A DNA stretch of 31,827 nt from a virus. Made by a program: the position numbers and the translations under genes. Under the pieces are notes generated by a model, which was not told the DNA's origin, ran no database searches, and worked only from the letters and a program-made list of their open reading frames with translations. The stretch lies in IMG/VR virus record IMGVR_UViG_3300037349_000044, positions 1-31,827 of that record. The stretch is one strand, 5' to 3'. Positions 1-6,916 of this stretch are shown piece after piece (the first letter of the stretch is position 1; each line of letters starts with the position of its first letter).

Positions 1-325
1 CTGCAGCAGTACCTTGTATATAAACAATGGTACCCTTCTTAAGATTATTCTTGAATCCTTGAGGTGCCGCATTGGTCTGAAAGTTTACTGCTTGAGACGT
101 TCCTGGAAGTAAGATCATGTGAGGAGTAACGCCATCAAAACTTATTGTTATCGTATTCGCCGCTGCATTGCTGGTTAGATTAATATAGAAACAACTTATG
201 GGTAATCCATCATCCGGTTGGATTGCAGCTGGATCAGCCACATTGATAGGAGTATACGTATCAGCCGCTATAGCAGCAGTTGATCGCATAGTTAAGGGTA
301 TTGGTAACGCAAAATCTAGAGCCAT
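1..325 (-). CDS. Partial virion-associated protein, C-terminus outside window
   Basis: An open reading frame starts at the ATG whose complement lies at 323-325 and runs off the left edge of the window, so only the first 108 residues are visible. The start is supported by an AGAGGAG Shine-Dalgarno site a few bases upstream. The protein opens with MALDFALPIPLTM and is rich in Ala, Thr, Asn and Ile with alternating beta-strand-like segments and no charged clusters, as in phage decoration or tail-fibre proteins. It is the most downstream visible gene of the minus-strand virion block and is separated from the gene before it by a clear terminator. I do not recognise the family. A virion structural role is inferred only from composition and location. 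Confidence 0.6.
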   Translation of the reverse strand, partial: MALDFALPIPLTMRSTAAIAADTYTPINVADPAAIQPDDGLPISCFYINLTSNAAANTITISFDGVTPHMILLPGTSQAVNFQTNAAPQGFKNNLKKGTIVYIQGTAA

Positions 326-343
326 TATTACTCCTCTGTGGGT

Positions 344-377
344 TAAAAGAAACCCCAACCAGGATTCGATTGGGGTT
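344..377 (-). terminator. Intrinsic terminator after the 73-aa gene
   Basis: An 8-bp perfect stem, AACCCCAA at 351-358 with TTGGGGTT at 370-377, has an 11-nt loop. On the minus strand it is followed by TTCTTTT. It sits 9 bases past the stop codon of the 73-aa gene, which is where a rho-independent terminator is expected. Confidence 0.75.
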
Positions 378-385
378 ATATAGTT

Positions 386-607
386 CTAAGCGTTTGCAGA
401 AGGTTCTGAAACAACTTCAACGGGTGTTTCAGGTGCAATTTGTGGTTTCATCTTGTCGGTGAGTTTTGTGATCTCATCAACAACGCCTTGCAATAATTCA
501 TGAACTGCTGCGTATGCATCGCCAGCTTCACAACCCATAGGTAGTTGTAAGCTGATCTTTTTGCCGTTCTTGGTAACTTCCCAAACTTCATACATAAACT
601 TGTCCAT
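386..607 (-). CDS. Small hypothetical protein (73 aa)
   Basis: A 73-residue acidic protein opens with MDKFMYEVWEVTKNGKK. Its central part (about residues 27-52) is probably helical, and the tail is rich in Pro, Glu and Val. An AGGGAG site lies about 7 bases before the ATG. Strong hairpins flank the gene on both sides, so it may form its own transcript segment within the virion block. I do not recognise the family and no catalytic motif is visible. A virion-associated or assembly role is possible from location only. Confidence 0.65.
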   Translation of the reverse strand: MDKFMYEVWEVTKNGKKISLQLPMGCEAGDAYAAVHELLQGVVDEITKLTDKMKPQIAPETPVEVVSEPSANA

Positions 608-637
608 GAGGATCTCCCTTTTAGAGTTAATTAAATA

Positions 638-681
638 GGTAGTGACATAACTGATAAAAAACGTATCAGAATGTCACTACC
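638..681 (-). terminator. Long two-part hairpin between fibre gene and 73-aa gene
   Basis: GGTAGTGACAT (638-648) pairs with ATGTCACTACC (671-681), and inside it CTGATA (651-656) pairs with TATCAG (664-669), giving a nearly continuous stem of about 17 bp. On the minus strand the hairpin is followed by TATTTAATTAA, not a clean U-run, so it may be a weak terminator or an RNA-processing and stability element. Confidence 0.55.
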
Positions 682-696
682 ACCGAAACTATAGAA

Positions 697-2652
697 TTAA
701 CTTATGCACCACCAACTAATGAGCACATTATCTCCTGCACCTAAAGCGCCTCCAGCAACGTTTTTCGTTGATACAACAATGGATCCAGCGGCTTGAGTAA
801 TGCCTTGGATCTGCAGTAATGCACCATTCGTTGAAGCATTAAGATTGGTAACTGTTACGAATACTCCAGAGGTAGTAAGTATTTCACTTGATACAATCGT
901 AAATGCTTGTGATGCTGCGCCAGCTGTTGTGAATCCAGTAAAGGTAACAACACCAACTCGTACGTTTGATGTTACTGTTGCTGTTGGACTTGCAACTGTT
1001 GATGTAGCAGGTTGTAACGCAACAATACCCGCTGCATTGAGTGCAATACCACCAGAGCCAGATTGTATAGTTGTGGTAGATGTTGTGTTGGTTGATCCTA
1101 GTGTTACCGTATTAGCACTTGCACCATTAGCTATCGTTACCGTATTTACACCAGCTCCATCTGCAAGATGAACAACTTTACCACCAGTACCTGTTGCAAG
1201 ATTAAGTGTTTGGGTTCCCGCTGTAGCGTTACCTGACAGGATAGATACCGTTGAGTTAGCTCCAGCTGCACCACCAGAAATAAATACCGTCTGAGCTGAT
1301 GTATTTACACCACCGCCGATTGTAATTGCATTTCCGGAAACACCGTTACCGATACCAATACTCTTAGCCCCAGCGCCATCAGCAATAGATATCGTTTGAG
1401 CCCCTGAACCTTGGGCAAAATTGATCGCACCAGTTTGAGCCCCCGTTCCACCAATATTAAGTGTACCCGTAGTCATTCCAGCACCAATAGACACTGAACC
1501 AGCTGTTTGTACGTTGGCTATCGCGACTGTGGAAGCCCCTGCGCCATTAGCTATTAATACACTGTTAGTTCCTGAAGATGAACCCAGAGTCAGTGTACCT
1601 GTTTGGGCTGTACCGCCAATTGATATAGTACCTGTTGTCATCCCAGTACCCACAGCAACTGAACCAGCTACTTGTACATTTGCTATTGCAACAGTAGATG
1701 CTCCAGCTCCATTAGCGATCAGGACACTATTTGTACCTGAAGAAGAACCAAGTGTTAATGTACCTGTTTGTGCAGCACCACCAACAGTTATAGTACCCGT
1801 GGTCATTGCTGCACCAACTGCAACTGATCCAGCTGTTTGAGTGTTACCAATCGCAATGACGTTCGCGCCAGTTCCACCAAGTGAGATCGTCTTAACTACT
1901 GCTGCGCCTGTACCAATATTGATCGTCGTAGCGGCAGCATCACCTGAAATAGTAATAGCACCAACGCCTGAATTTTGCGTAATTGGGCCAGCAGCCGTTG
2001 TGAGTAAGAATCCGCCGGTTGATGTGTTTGCTGTTATGCCGCCGCCTGCCGCTACTGCTGAAAGCGTAACGTCAGTGGCTGCACCACCAGCACCTTCTAT
2101 GAGCGCTGTAGTGAATGCATCTATCGTAACCCCTGCGCCAGTCGATTCTATTGTAATAAGACCCGCATCTTCAATGCCGGTGATTGCAATACCGCCAGTA
2201 ACCGTGAGAACTCCATCTATTTGTGTAGCGCCAACAATATGGACCGTTGAGGCAAAGGTTGCTGCGCCTGTTACACCAAGTGTACTTGCAAGCGCTGTTG
2301 CGCCCGTGACGCCGAGAGTGCCACCCATAGTAGTATTACCTGCGGTTACTGCAAAATTACCAGCGGTAACCGTAAGATTACCAGCTGTTATTACTGCATT
2401 ACCTGGATTTACCGTGAGAGAGGTAACCATTTCTCCGCCGCCTACAGAGGTCAGCCAAATAGCTGCGCCCGTTGAATCGAAACCACCACTTATGTACGCA
2501 GTGCTTCCCACTGTGTCTACCCAGACCTGTCCGATATATCCCTGATCCTGGGCGGTGGGTGCATATGTTGCTATTATTGGTGATGGAGCTACTGTTTCAA
2601 GAGGTCCAGGTAGACCGATATAACTATTAAGACGCGTATTTACATTTGCCAT
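697..2652 (-). CDS. Repetitive tail fibre/adhesin-like protein
   Basis: This 651-aa protein is extremely rich in Gly, Ala, Thr, Ser, Val and Ile and nearly lacks charged residues. From about residue 85 it consists of short repeats of types such as TLGVTGATALAS, TAGSVAVG and TGTLTLGSSSGTNSVL. This looks like the parallel beta-helix or beta-roll repeats of phage fibres and trimeric adhesin heads. A 55-aa (165-bp) unit is repeated nearly unchanged. The N-terminus (about 1-75) is not repetitive and could attach to the virion. The C-terminus (about 580-651) is also non-repetitive, with a TSNVRVGVVTFTGF segment, and may be the tip or trimerisation region. A GGAG site precedes the ATG. Role in host binding is inferred from repeat architecture and position among tail genes. 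Confidence 0.7.
   Translation of the reverse strand: MANVNTRLNSYIGLPGPLETVAPSPIIATYAPTAQDQGYIGQVWVDTVGSTAYISGGFDSTGAAIWLTSVGGGEMVTSLTVNPGNAVITAGNLTVTAGNFAVTAGNTTMGGTLGVTGATALASTLGVTGAATFASTVHIVGATQIDGVLTVTGGIAITGIEDAGLITIESTGAGVTIDAFTTALIEGAGGAATDVTLSAVAAGGGITANTSTGGFLLTTAAGPITQNSGVGAITISGDAAATTINIGTGAAVVKTISLGGTGANVIAIGNTQTAGSVAVGAAMTTGTITVGGAAQTGTLTLGSSSGTNSVLIANGAGASTVAIANVQVAGSVAVGTGMTTGTISIGGTAQTGTLTLGSSSGTNSVLIANGAGASTVAIANVQTAGSVSIGAGMTTGTLNIGGTGAQTGAINFAQGSGAQTISIADGAGAKSIGIGNGVSGNAITIGGGVNTSAQTVFISGGAAGANSTVSILSGNATAGTQTLNLATGTGGKVVHLADGAGVNTVTIANGASANTVTLGSTNTTSTTTIQSGSGGIALNAAGIVALQPATSTVASPTATVTSNVRVGVVTFTGFTTAGAASQAFTIVSSEILTTSGVFVTVTNLNASTNGALLQIQGITQAAGSIVVSTKNVAGGALGAGDNVLISWWCIS
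1340..1840. repeat. 165-bp tandem repeats inside the fibre gene
   Basis: Equivalent points recur at about 1509, 1674 and 1839, a period of 165 bp (55 codons). Each unit encodes the series GSSSGTNSVLIANGAGAST followed by VAIANVQ and GMTTGT. The repeats are in frame, so unit gain or loss would change fibre length without breaking the gene. Confidence 0.75.
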
Positions 2653-2663
2653 GATATCTCCAA

Positions 2664-2684
2664 GAGTAGGAATTTTTCCTACTC
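2664..2684 (-). promoter_or_regulatory. Hairpin just upstream of the fibre-gene ribosome site
   Basis: GAGTAGGAA (2664-2672) and TTCCTACTC (2676-2684) form a perfect 9-bp stem with a 3-nt loop, ending a few bases before the GGAG site of the fibre gene. It has no U-run after it. A 5'-leader stabiliser or translation control element is plausible; termination is less likely. Confidence 0.45.
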
Positions 2685-2737
2685 ATCCTATAGGATTGAA
2701 ATTTTACCTAAAAGATATAACCATGGTGAAAATAACC

Positions 2738-2766
2738 TTGACAAGTGAACGCGCTTCATTTATAGT
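2738..2766 (+). promoter_or_regulatory. Sigma70-type promoter of the RHH gene
   Basis: A perfect -35 box TTGACA lies at 2738-2743, followed by a 17-bp spacer and a -10 box TATAGT at 2761-2766. It points to the plus strand, away from the surrounding late genes, and would start RNA near 2773. It directly precedes the ribbon-helix-helix gene. Confidence 0.8.
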
Positions 2767-2802
2767 GGAGAAGTAAAGTAAATGTTGATGGAGATAAATA
2801 AC

Positions 2803-2979
2803 ATGAAACAACTCAATAAGAGCAAGATAGATAAAGACAGCAGAAAGAGATTAGTATTTGATGTAGATTCTGCGACTCATGCACGTATTAAAGTTGAATC
2901 TGCTGCAAAGAATATGTCTATGGCACTTTATATTATGACTGCGATTAAGCAGTATTTCGACAAGACACGAACATTTTAA
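2803..2979 (+). CDS. Ribbon-helix-helix DNA-binding protein (58 aa)
   Basis: The core RKRLVFDVDSATHARIKVES followed by AAKNMSMALYIMTAIKQYF fits the Arc/CopG ribbon-helix-helix fold: a basic N-terminal arm, one beta strand (RLVFDVD), then two helices. Such proteins bind DNA as dimers and act as repressors or antitoxins. An in-frame ATG also exists at 2782, but the promoter would start RNA near 2773, and GATGGAGAT lies at correct spacing before the ATG at 2803, so I prefer 2803. The gene is on the plus strand inside a long minus-strand block and has its own promoter and terminator. No toxin partner is adjacent. A regulatory role is inferred from the fold; its target is unknown. Confidence 0.75.
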   Translation: MKQLNKSKIDKDSRKRLVFDVDSATHARIKVESAAKNMSMALYIMTAIKQYFDKTRTF

Positions 2980-2992
2980 TTTGGCTTCATTA

Positions 2993-3057
2993 CACCGGCA
3001 GATCAATAGGTTAAACTCTCTGCGATTACATCGCTTTGGCTGCCGGTGTTGTCTTTT
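2993..3057 (+). terminator. Terminator after the RHH gene with a nested hairpin
   Basis: CACCGGCAG (2993-3001) pairs with CTGCCGGTG (3040-3048), followed on the plus strand by TTGTCTTTT. The 38-nt loop contains a second hairpin, GCGAT with ATCGC, near 3022-3034. It lies 13 bases past the RHH stop codon. Confidence 0.65.
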
Positions 3058-3074
3058 AGCATCAGGAATATAAC

Positions 3075-3200
3075 ATGACACTCTTAGGACATCTAATTTT
3101 TGAGATAGCAGAGTTAATAGCTATCTGTTTTGTTATTGAGAGAATATTTAAAATTTTCATGTGGTTGCTTGATACAGTAAGCGATTACAATCATCGTTAA
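3075..3200 (+). CDS. Possible 41-aa membrane peptide
   Basis: An ATG at 3075 with an upstream AGGA site opens a 41-codon frame starting MTLLGHLIFEIAELIAICFV and continuing with a hydrophobic, aromatic segment, so most of it could form one transmembrane helix. It ends four bases inside the 3' end of the large minus-strand gene that follows. It lies just after the RHH gene's terminator, so it would depend on readthrough or another promoter. No family is recognised. The good ribosome site and hydrophobic pattern support it, but the short length means it could be chance. Confidence 0.35.
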   Translation: MTLLGHLIFEIAELIAICFVIERIFKIFMWLLDTVSDYNHR

Positions 3201-5815
3201 CTTTTATCCTCGATCTCTTTACCCAACTTATTAACCTTAGATATAAGAGTCGGTATACTTCGTCTCGTTGCATCTTTAATTAGTTGCATTGTTTTACGAT
3301 ACAATTTAGGATGATCTTTAAATGCCTGTCGGACTCGTTTAATTTCATTATAAGATGAATGAATTAACTGGGCTACTATAGGAGTTACAATTTTTCCACC
3401 TGGTAAAACTTGTCCAAGTGCTGTTCCGAATAATGCCCCTCCAAATTTATTAACTCCCTTAGCAAGTTTCTCAATATTACTTTGTAATCTTTCTTGAGCA
3501 GTTTTATCCTTCAATAACTTATCGTAATTTTCTTTACCTATGGCCTTTATAGCGTTTCGATGTTCGATTTCAGTAGCTTTAAATACCTGTTGATGTTGCT
3601 TAACTTCTGATTTGTGCGCTGACTCTGCAATCTGCTGTTCACGACTAAGTTCTTTTATATGCTGTTTTTGATCTGATACAAATTCTTTCTGACCACTCTT
3701 AAGTTTAGCTGCTTCTTTGTAGAGACCTTCTGCTTTACGCCATGGTTTATTATGTTTAGTGTTATTATTCTTGGTAATAAAGTCGTTAACTGAACTTACT
3801 ATTTTACCGGCATTTTCTCTAAATACAGAGCTCGAGTTCTTATCAAATATCTGATTATTGATGTTACGTTTAAGTATCTTAGCATCCCCAATACTCAGTT
3901 TACCGGCTGGATCTTTGGCCGTACTTTGCGTAGTCGTTTCTATATCTCGTATGATCTTTTCAAGTTGAACCATATCAGTCGTAGACATTCCCTTAGCAAA
4001 GTTATCGTTTACTTTGGTTGCTTCTTTATTGATAGAACTTGCTGAGAACTTACCAGATTCTTCATGTTTAGCAGCTTGTTCGTATAATGGTTTCATTTGT
4101 TGATAGTTCTCTTTGATCTTCTTGTCGTATGCCTTGAGCTCTTTTTGTGCTTTATTGATTGGTGTTTTTTCGGATAGTTTCTTACCAGCCGTGCTCAACT
4201 TACTCGATTCTTTAAGCAAACTACGTTCAGCATGATCATTAGTTTTAACAAGGTCCTTTATACGAGCGGCTTTATCTTTTTCAAACGCATCACGGGCATA
4301 TTTATCGACTGTCTTAGCACTAGGTCTATTTACTAAAGCGGATGCTCCCATACTGCCTAAAGCGCCACCAATTGCAGAACCAGTTTCACCTCCAAGTGCT
4401 CCTCCTAAAGAAGAACCTAGTTCTGTTCCTGTAGCTCCTGCTAATGCTCCCAAAGGAGATGAACCGCCTGCATAAAAAGAAGGAGCAATCTGAGAGATAC
4501 GACCTATAGATTTCTCTATGGCTGAAAGTTCTTCTGGATTTTCACCCATCATGCCAAGAAAATCCTGGGTTCCCTTTAACCCTAATTTACCACCAGATGA
4601 TTCATTAAGGATATCTCCCCATCCACCCATCATTGAGGCTAATGCATTACGACCAATAAGTCCCGGAAGTCCTGTGATCCTATCAAATAGACCTTTTTGC
4701 TTACCTTGGTTGCTTTGCATGGCATTTTGATCACCTTGTTGGTTATTTTCCGGGGTATCTTCAGGTCCATTATGCTGATTATTTAGGGTAGCTGCCTGAA
4801 ATGCTGCTTGTGGCGCATTTTCAGGGCTACCTTCACTACCTATACTCTTTTTTTTTTCATCGCCATAATCACCGGCGAGTATTCCTTGTTTACCTATGAG
4901 TCCATCAAGGATCCCTTGAAGCATTTCGATTTTAACGTCATTATCGACTTCAAGGTTGGGTAACTGTTTAAGCATTTGCTTGATTCTGAAATCGGTTACA
5001 CGACCTTCTATAAGACCAACAAGTGTCTCTAACTCTTTAGAATATTTTTGAGTATCTTTAGTTTGGGCTGGAGTGAATCCTTTTGAAAGCCATCCTTCAA
5101 CACCATTAACTACATTTCCACCTTTAGCTAATTGTAAAAGGTGTTTAACATTTTTAACAATTTGATTATTAGTATGCTTTTTTAGTGCAATTTCTTCTTG
5201 TTTTTGAGCATTCTCAAGTTGAATCTTCTTCAGTTTCTCTTGGTCTAATTGATTGAGCTGTTTCCCATTGGATGTTGATTGACCTAAAAGTTGAGCTGGA
5301 GTCATTTGACCCTTAGGTCTAGGTTGTGAAGATGGTCGTCTTACAGGGTTATTTTGACCAACCGATGGTTGTTGCTGCTGTTGTTGTTGATTGTTTCCTT
5401 GTGCATATTGATTAAGTATATCTTGTAGATTTTGCATGCCATTTTGTGGCCCACGAGCATTTACATCAAATGGTTGACCTTGATTTTGGAACATTTGCTG
5501 AACATTTTGACCCTGATTTCCCGACATTTGACTGTATTGTTCGGGCCCAGCTTCTTGTTGAGATTTCGCTGCAGAAAGTTGAGTTAAAATCTGAGCAAGA
5601 GCTTTTGGATTACTTTTAAATTGACCAGCTAATCCAGCTTCTTCTGGTGTATAACCCGCTTTTGTCAGGGTATCATTCCATCTTTGGTTTTCTTGCTTAC
5701 GTTGCATGGATTCAATTTTACCTTGAACTAAGTTATTAAGACCTCCAGATATACCCTGTCCGAGTAATTCTGAGAGTCCACCAACCCAGCCCTTATCTTG
5801 TAATACTTGTGCCAT
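3197..5815 (-). CDS. Large coiled-coil virion protein, candidate ejection protein
   Basis: This 872-aa protein has distinct zones. Residues 1-90 are helical with a Gly-rich start. Residues about 90-180 are rich in Gln, Asn, Pro and Gly with a run of Gln. A helical Lys/Gln/Leu-rich stretch follows. Around 440-500 there is a Gly/Ala/Ser-rich hydrophobic segment with GxxxG-like spacing (for example LGSSLGGALGG). From about 510 to 770 it is strongly charged and probably coiled coil, then hydrophobic again (GALFGTALGQVLPGGKIV) and basic at the end. Large helical proteins with membrane-compatible segments encoded beside podovirus tail genes are often internal ejection (pilot) proteins. That role is inferred here; no muramidase motif is visible. 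The gene starts one base after the end of the preceding Gln-rich gene. Confidence 0.65.
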   Translation of the reverse strand: MAQVLQDKGWVGGLSELLGQGISGGLNNLVQGKIESMQRKQENQRWNDTLTKAGYTPEEAGLAGQFKSNPKALAQILTQLSAAKSQQEAGPEQYSQMSGNQGQNVQQMFQNQGQPFDVNARGPQNGMQNLQDILNQYAQGNNQQQQQQQPSVGQNNPVRRPSSQPRPKGQMTPAQLLGQSTSNGKQLNQLDQEKLKKIQLENAQKQEEIALKKHTNNQIVKNVKHLLQLAKGGNVVNGVEGWLSKGFTPAQTKDTQKYSKELETLVGLIEGRVTDFRIKQMLKQLPNLEVDNDVKIEMLQGILDGLIGKQGILAGDYGDEKKKSIGSEGSPENAPQAAFQAATLNNQHNGPEDTPENNQQGDQNAMQSNQGKQKGLFDRITGLPGLIGRNALASMMGGWGDILNESSGGKLGLKGTQDFLGMMGENPEELSAIEKSIGRISQIAPSFYAGGSSPLGALAGATGTELGSSLGGALGGETGSAIGGALGSMGASALVNRPSAKTVDKYARDAFEKDKAARIKDLVKTNDHAERSLLKESSKLSTAGKKLSEKTPINKAQKELKAYDKKIKENYQQMKPLYEQAAKHEESGKFSASSINKEATKVNDNFAKGMSTTDMVQLEKIIRDIETTTQSTAKDPAGKLSIGDAKILKRNINNQIFDKNSSSVFRENAGKIVSSVNDFITKNNNTKHNKPWRKAEGLYKEAAKLKSGQKEFVSDQKQHIKELSREQQIAESAHKSEVKQHQQVFKATEIEHRNAIKAIGKENYDKLLKDKTAQERLQSNIEKLAKGVNKFGGALFGTALGQVLPGGKIVTPIVAQLIHSSYNEIKRVRQAFKDHPKLYRKTMQLIKDATRRSIPTLISKVNKLGKEIEDKS

Positions 5816-5816
5816 C

Positions 5817-6392
5817 TTACATTCCTCCTCGAGCTATTGCACCGCCGTAAGCGCCGGCTGCTTGTGCACCAGATGAGAGTAACTGTTGAAATAGACCTTG
5901 GAAACTTGGATTATATTGGTTCTCAAATTGTGGTTGCATACCTTGTCCAATAGCGCCGAGACCCTGTTGACGATTCTGTTGTCCGTATTGTGACATGAGT
6001 CCACCAATAATATCTTGTAATTGATTATTACTGCCTTGTAATTGACTCGTAAAACTTCCACTCGACAATTTGTTGTCACCGAGCCCACTGAATCTTGCCG
6101 CCAAACTCGGCACAGTATTCTGCGACCACTGGTTATTTAACTTATTCGCAATGGGTTCAAATCCTTGATAAGGATTTTGAACCTGATTCTGACCCCATTG
6201 TCGTAAGAAATCAGAACTTTGTTGTTGCCCTGGGGTTTGAGTGGCTACTTGATTATTAAACCCTTCACGACCAATAAGGAGTTGAAGCAACTGTTGCCAA
6301 AAACTTTGGCCTTGTTGTTGCTGGATCCCCATATTCTGACCGCCCTGCATACCCATTTGCCCTTGTTGGGGCATCATCTGATTCATCGCCAT
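5817..6392 (-). CDS. Gln/Gly/Met-rich virion protein (191 aa)
   Basis: The protein begins MAMNQMMPQQGQMGMQGGQN and stays rich in Gln, Gly and Asn. A middle segment, FSGLGDNKLSSGSFTSQLQ, resembles regions seen in small virion or ejection-complex proteins. The start at 6392 is chosen because GGAGAG lies directly before it; a longer frame upstream would overlap the previous gene and has no such site. It sits 11 bases after the preceding gene and almost touches the 872-aa gene, so the three are probably translated from one message. I cannot name the family. Virion assembly or DNA ejection is the likely context. Confidence 0.6.
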   Translation of the reverse strand: MAMNQMMPQQGQMGMQGGQNMGIQQQQGQSFWQQLLQLLIGREGFNNQVATQTPGQQQSSDFLRQWGQNQVQNPYQGFEPIANKLNNQWSQNTVPSLAARFSGLGDNKLSSGSFTSQLQGSNNQLQDIIGGLMSQYGQQNRQQGLGAIGQGMQPQFENQYNPSFQGLFQQLLSSGAQAAGAYGGAIARGGM

Positions 6393-6403
6393 ATCTCTCC
6401 AAT

Positions 6404-6907
6404 CTATATTTTTAAATATTCTAATACAACATAACATGCACTAAACGTTACTGCAGTGTTATTTATTATTGTCACGTTTGTCCCATCTGCTTTAAGGACT
6501 ATATCTCCAGCTGGATCAGCATATGGTAATGGATAGTATCGTGAGTTTGCTGGTGTAGCATTATAGAAGGATGCAGCTCCGTAGATATCCACAAAGGTCC
6601 AGGTAGATCCAATCGTCAGTCCATGCGCAGTAGTCTTAGTTCCAGGTGGCAGTGATCCAATAGATAACGATAGTCTATACGTATTACGCTGACGCTGTGG
6701 ATAGTTGTTGGTCAGATTGAACCACATATTAGAGGTGACAAACTCTTCTTGAAGATACTGACCAGTCTCTTTGAGGTTGAGTGCAATAATGATGCTATTC
6801 AGCGTTTGATAGAGTCGTAGAATGAACTGTTGCTTGTCTTCCCCAGGAAATGGATAGGTCGTTGGTAAATAGATACCTGCGTTAAGAAATTGTTGTGGTG
6901 TTGCCAT
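6404..6907 (-). CDS. Virion structural protein (167 aa), function unknown
   Basis: The N-terminus (MATPQQFLNAGIYLPTTYPF, about 1-60) looks helical and includes FILRLYQTLNSIIIALN. The C-terminal half is beta-rich with Gly, Thr and Asn (GTKTTAHGLTIGSTWTFVDI) and ends in a hydrophobic strand. This two-part layout, a helical attachment part plus a beta-sandwich-like end, occurs in tail spikes, head fibres and neck proteins. It is packed between the nozzle-like gene and the Gln-rich gene with nine bases between it and the former. No enzymatic motif is visible. Confidence 0.6.
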   Translation of the reverse strand: MATPQQFLNAGIYLPTTYPFPGEDKQQFILRLYQTLNSIIIALNLKETGQYLQEEFVTSNMWFNLTNNYPQRQRNTYRLSLSIGSLPPGTKTTAHGLTIGSTWTFVDIYGAASFYNATPANSRYYPLPYADPAGDIVLKADGTNVTIINNTAVTFSACYVVLEYLKI

Positions 6908-6916
6908 ATCGTATCC

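Noticed and set aside
1841-2545. Long plus-strand open frame of 234 codons opposite the fibre gene.
   Set aside because: It mirrors the repetitive Gly/Ala/Thr codons of the fibre gene, is Pro/Val/Ala-rich and lacks a ribosome site. It is a shadow frame.
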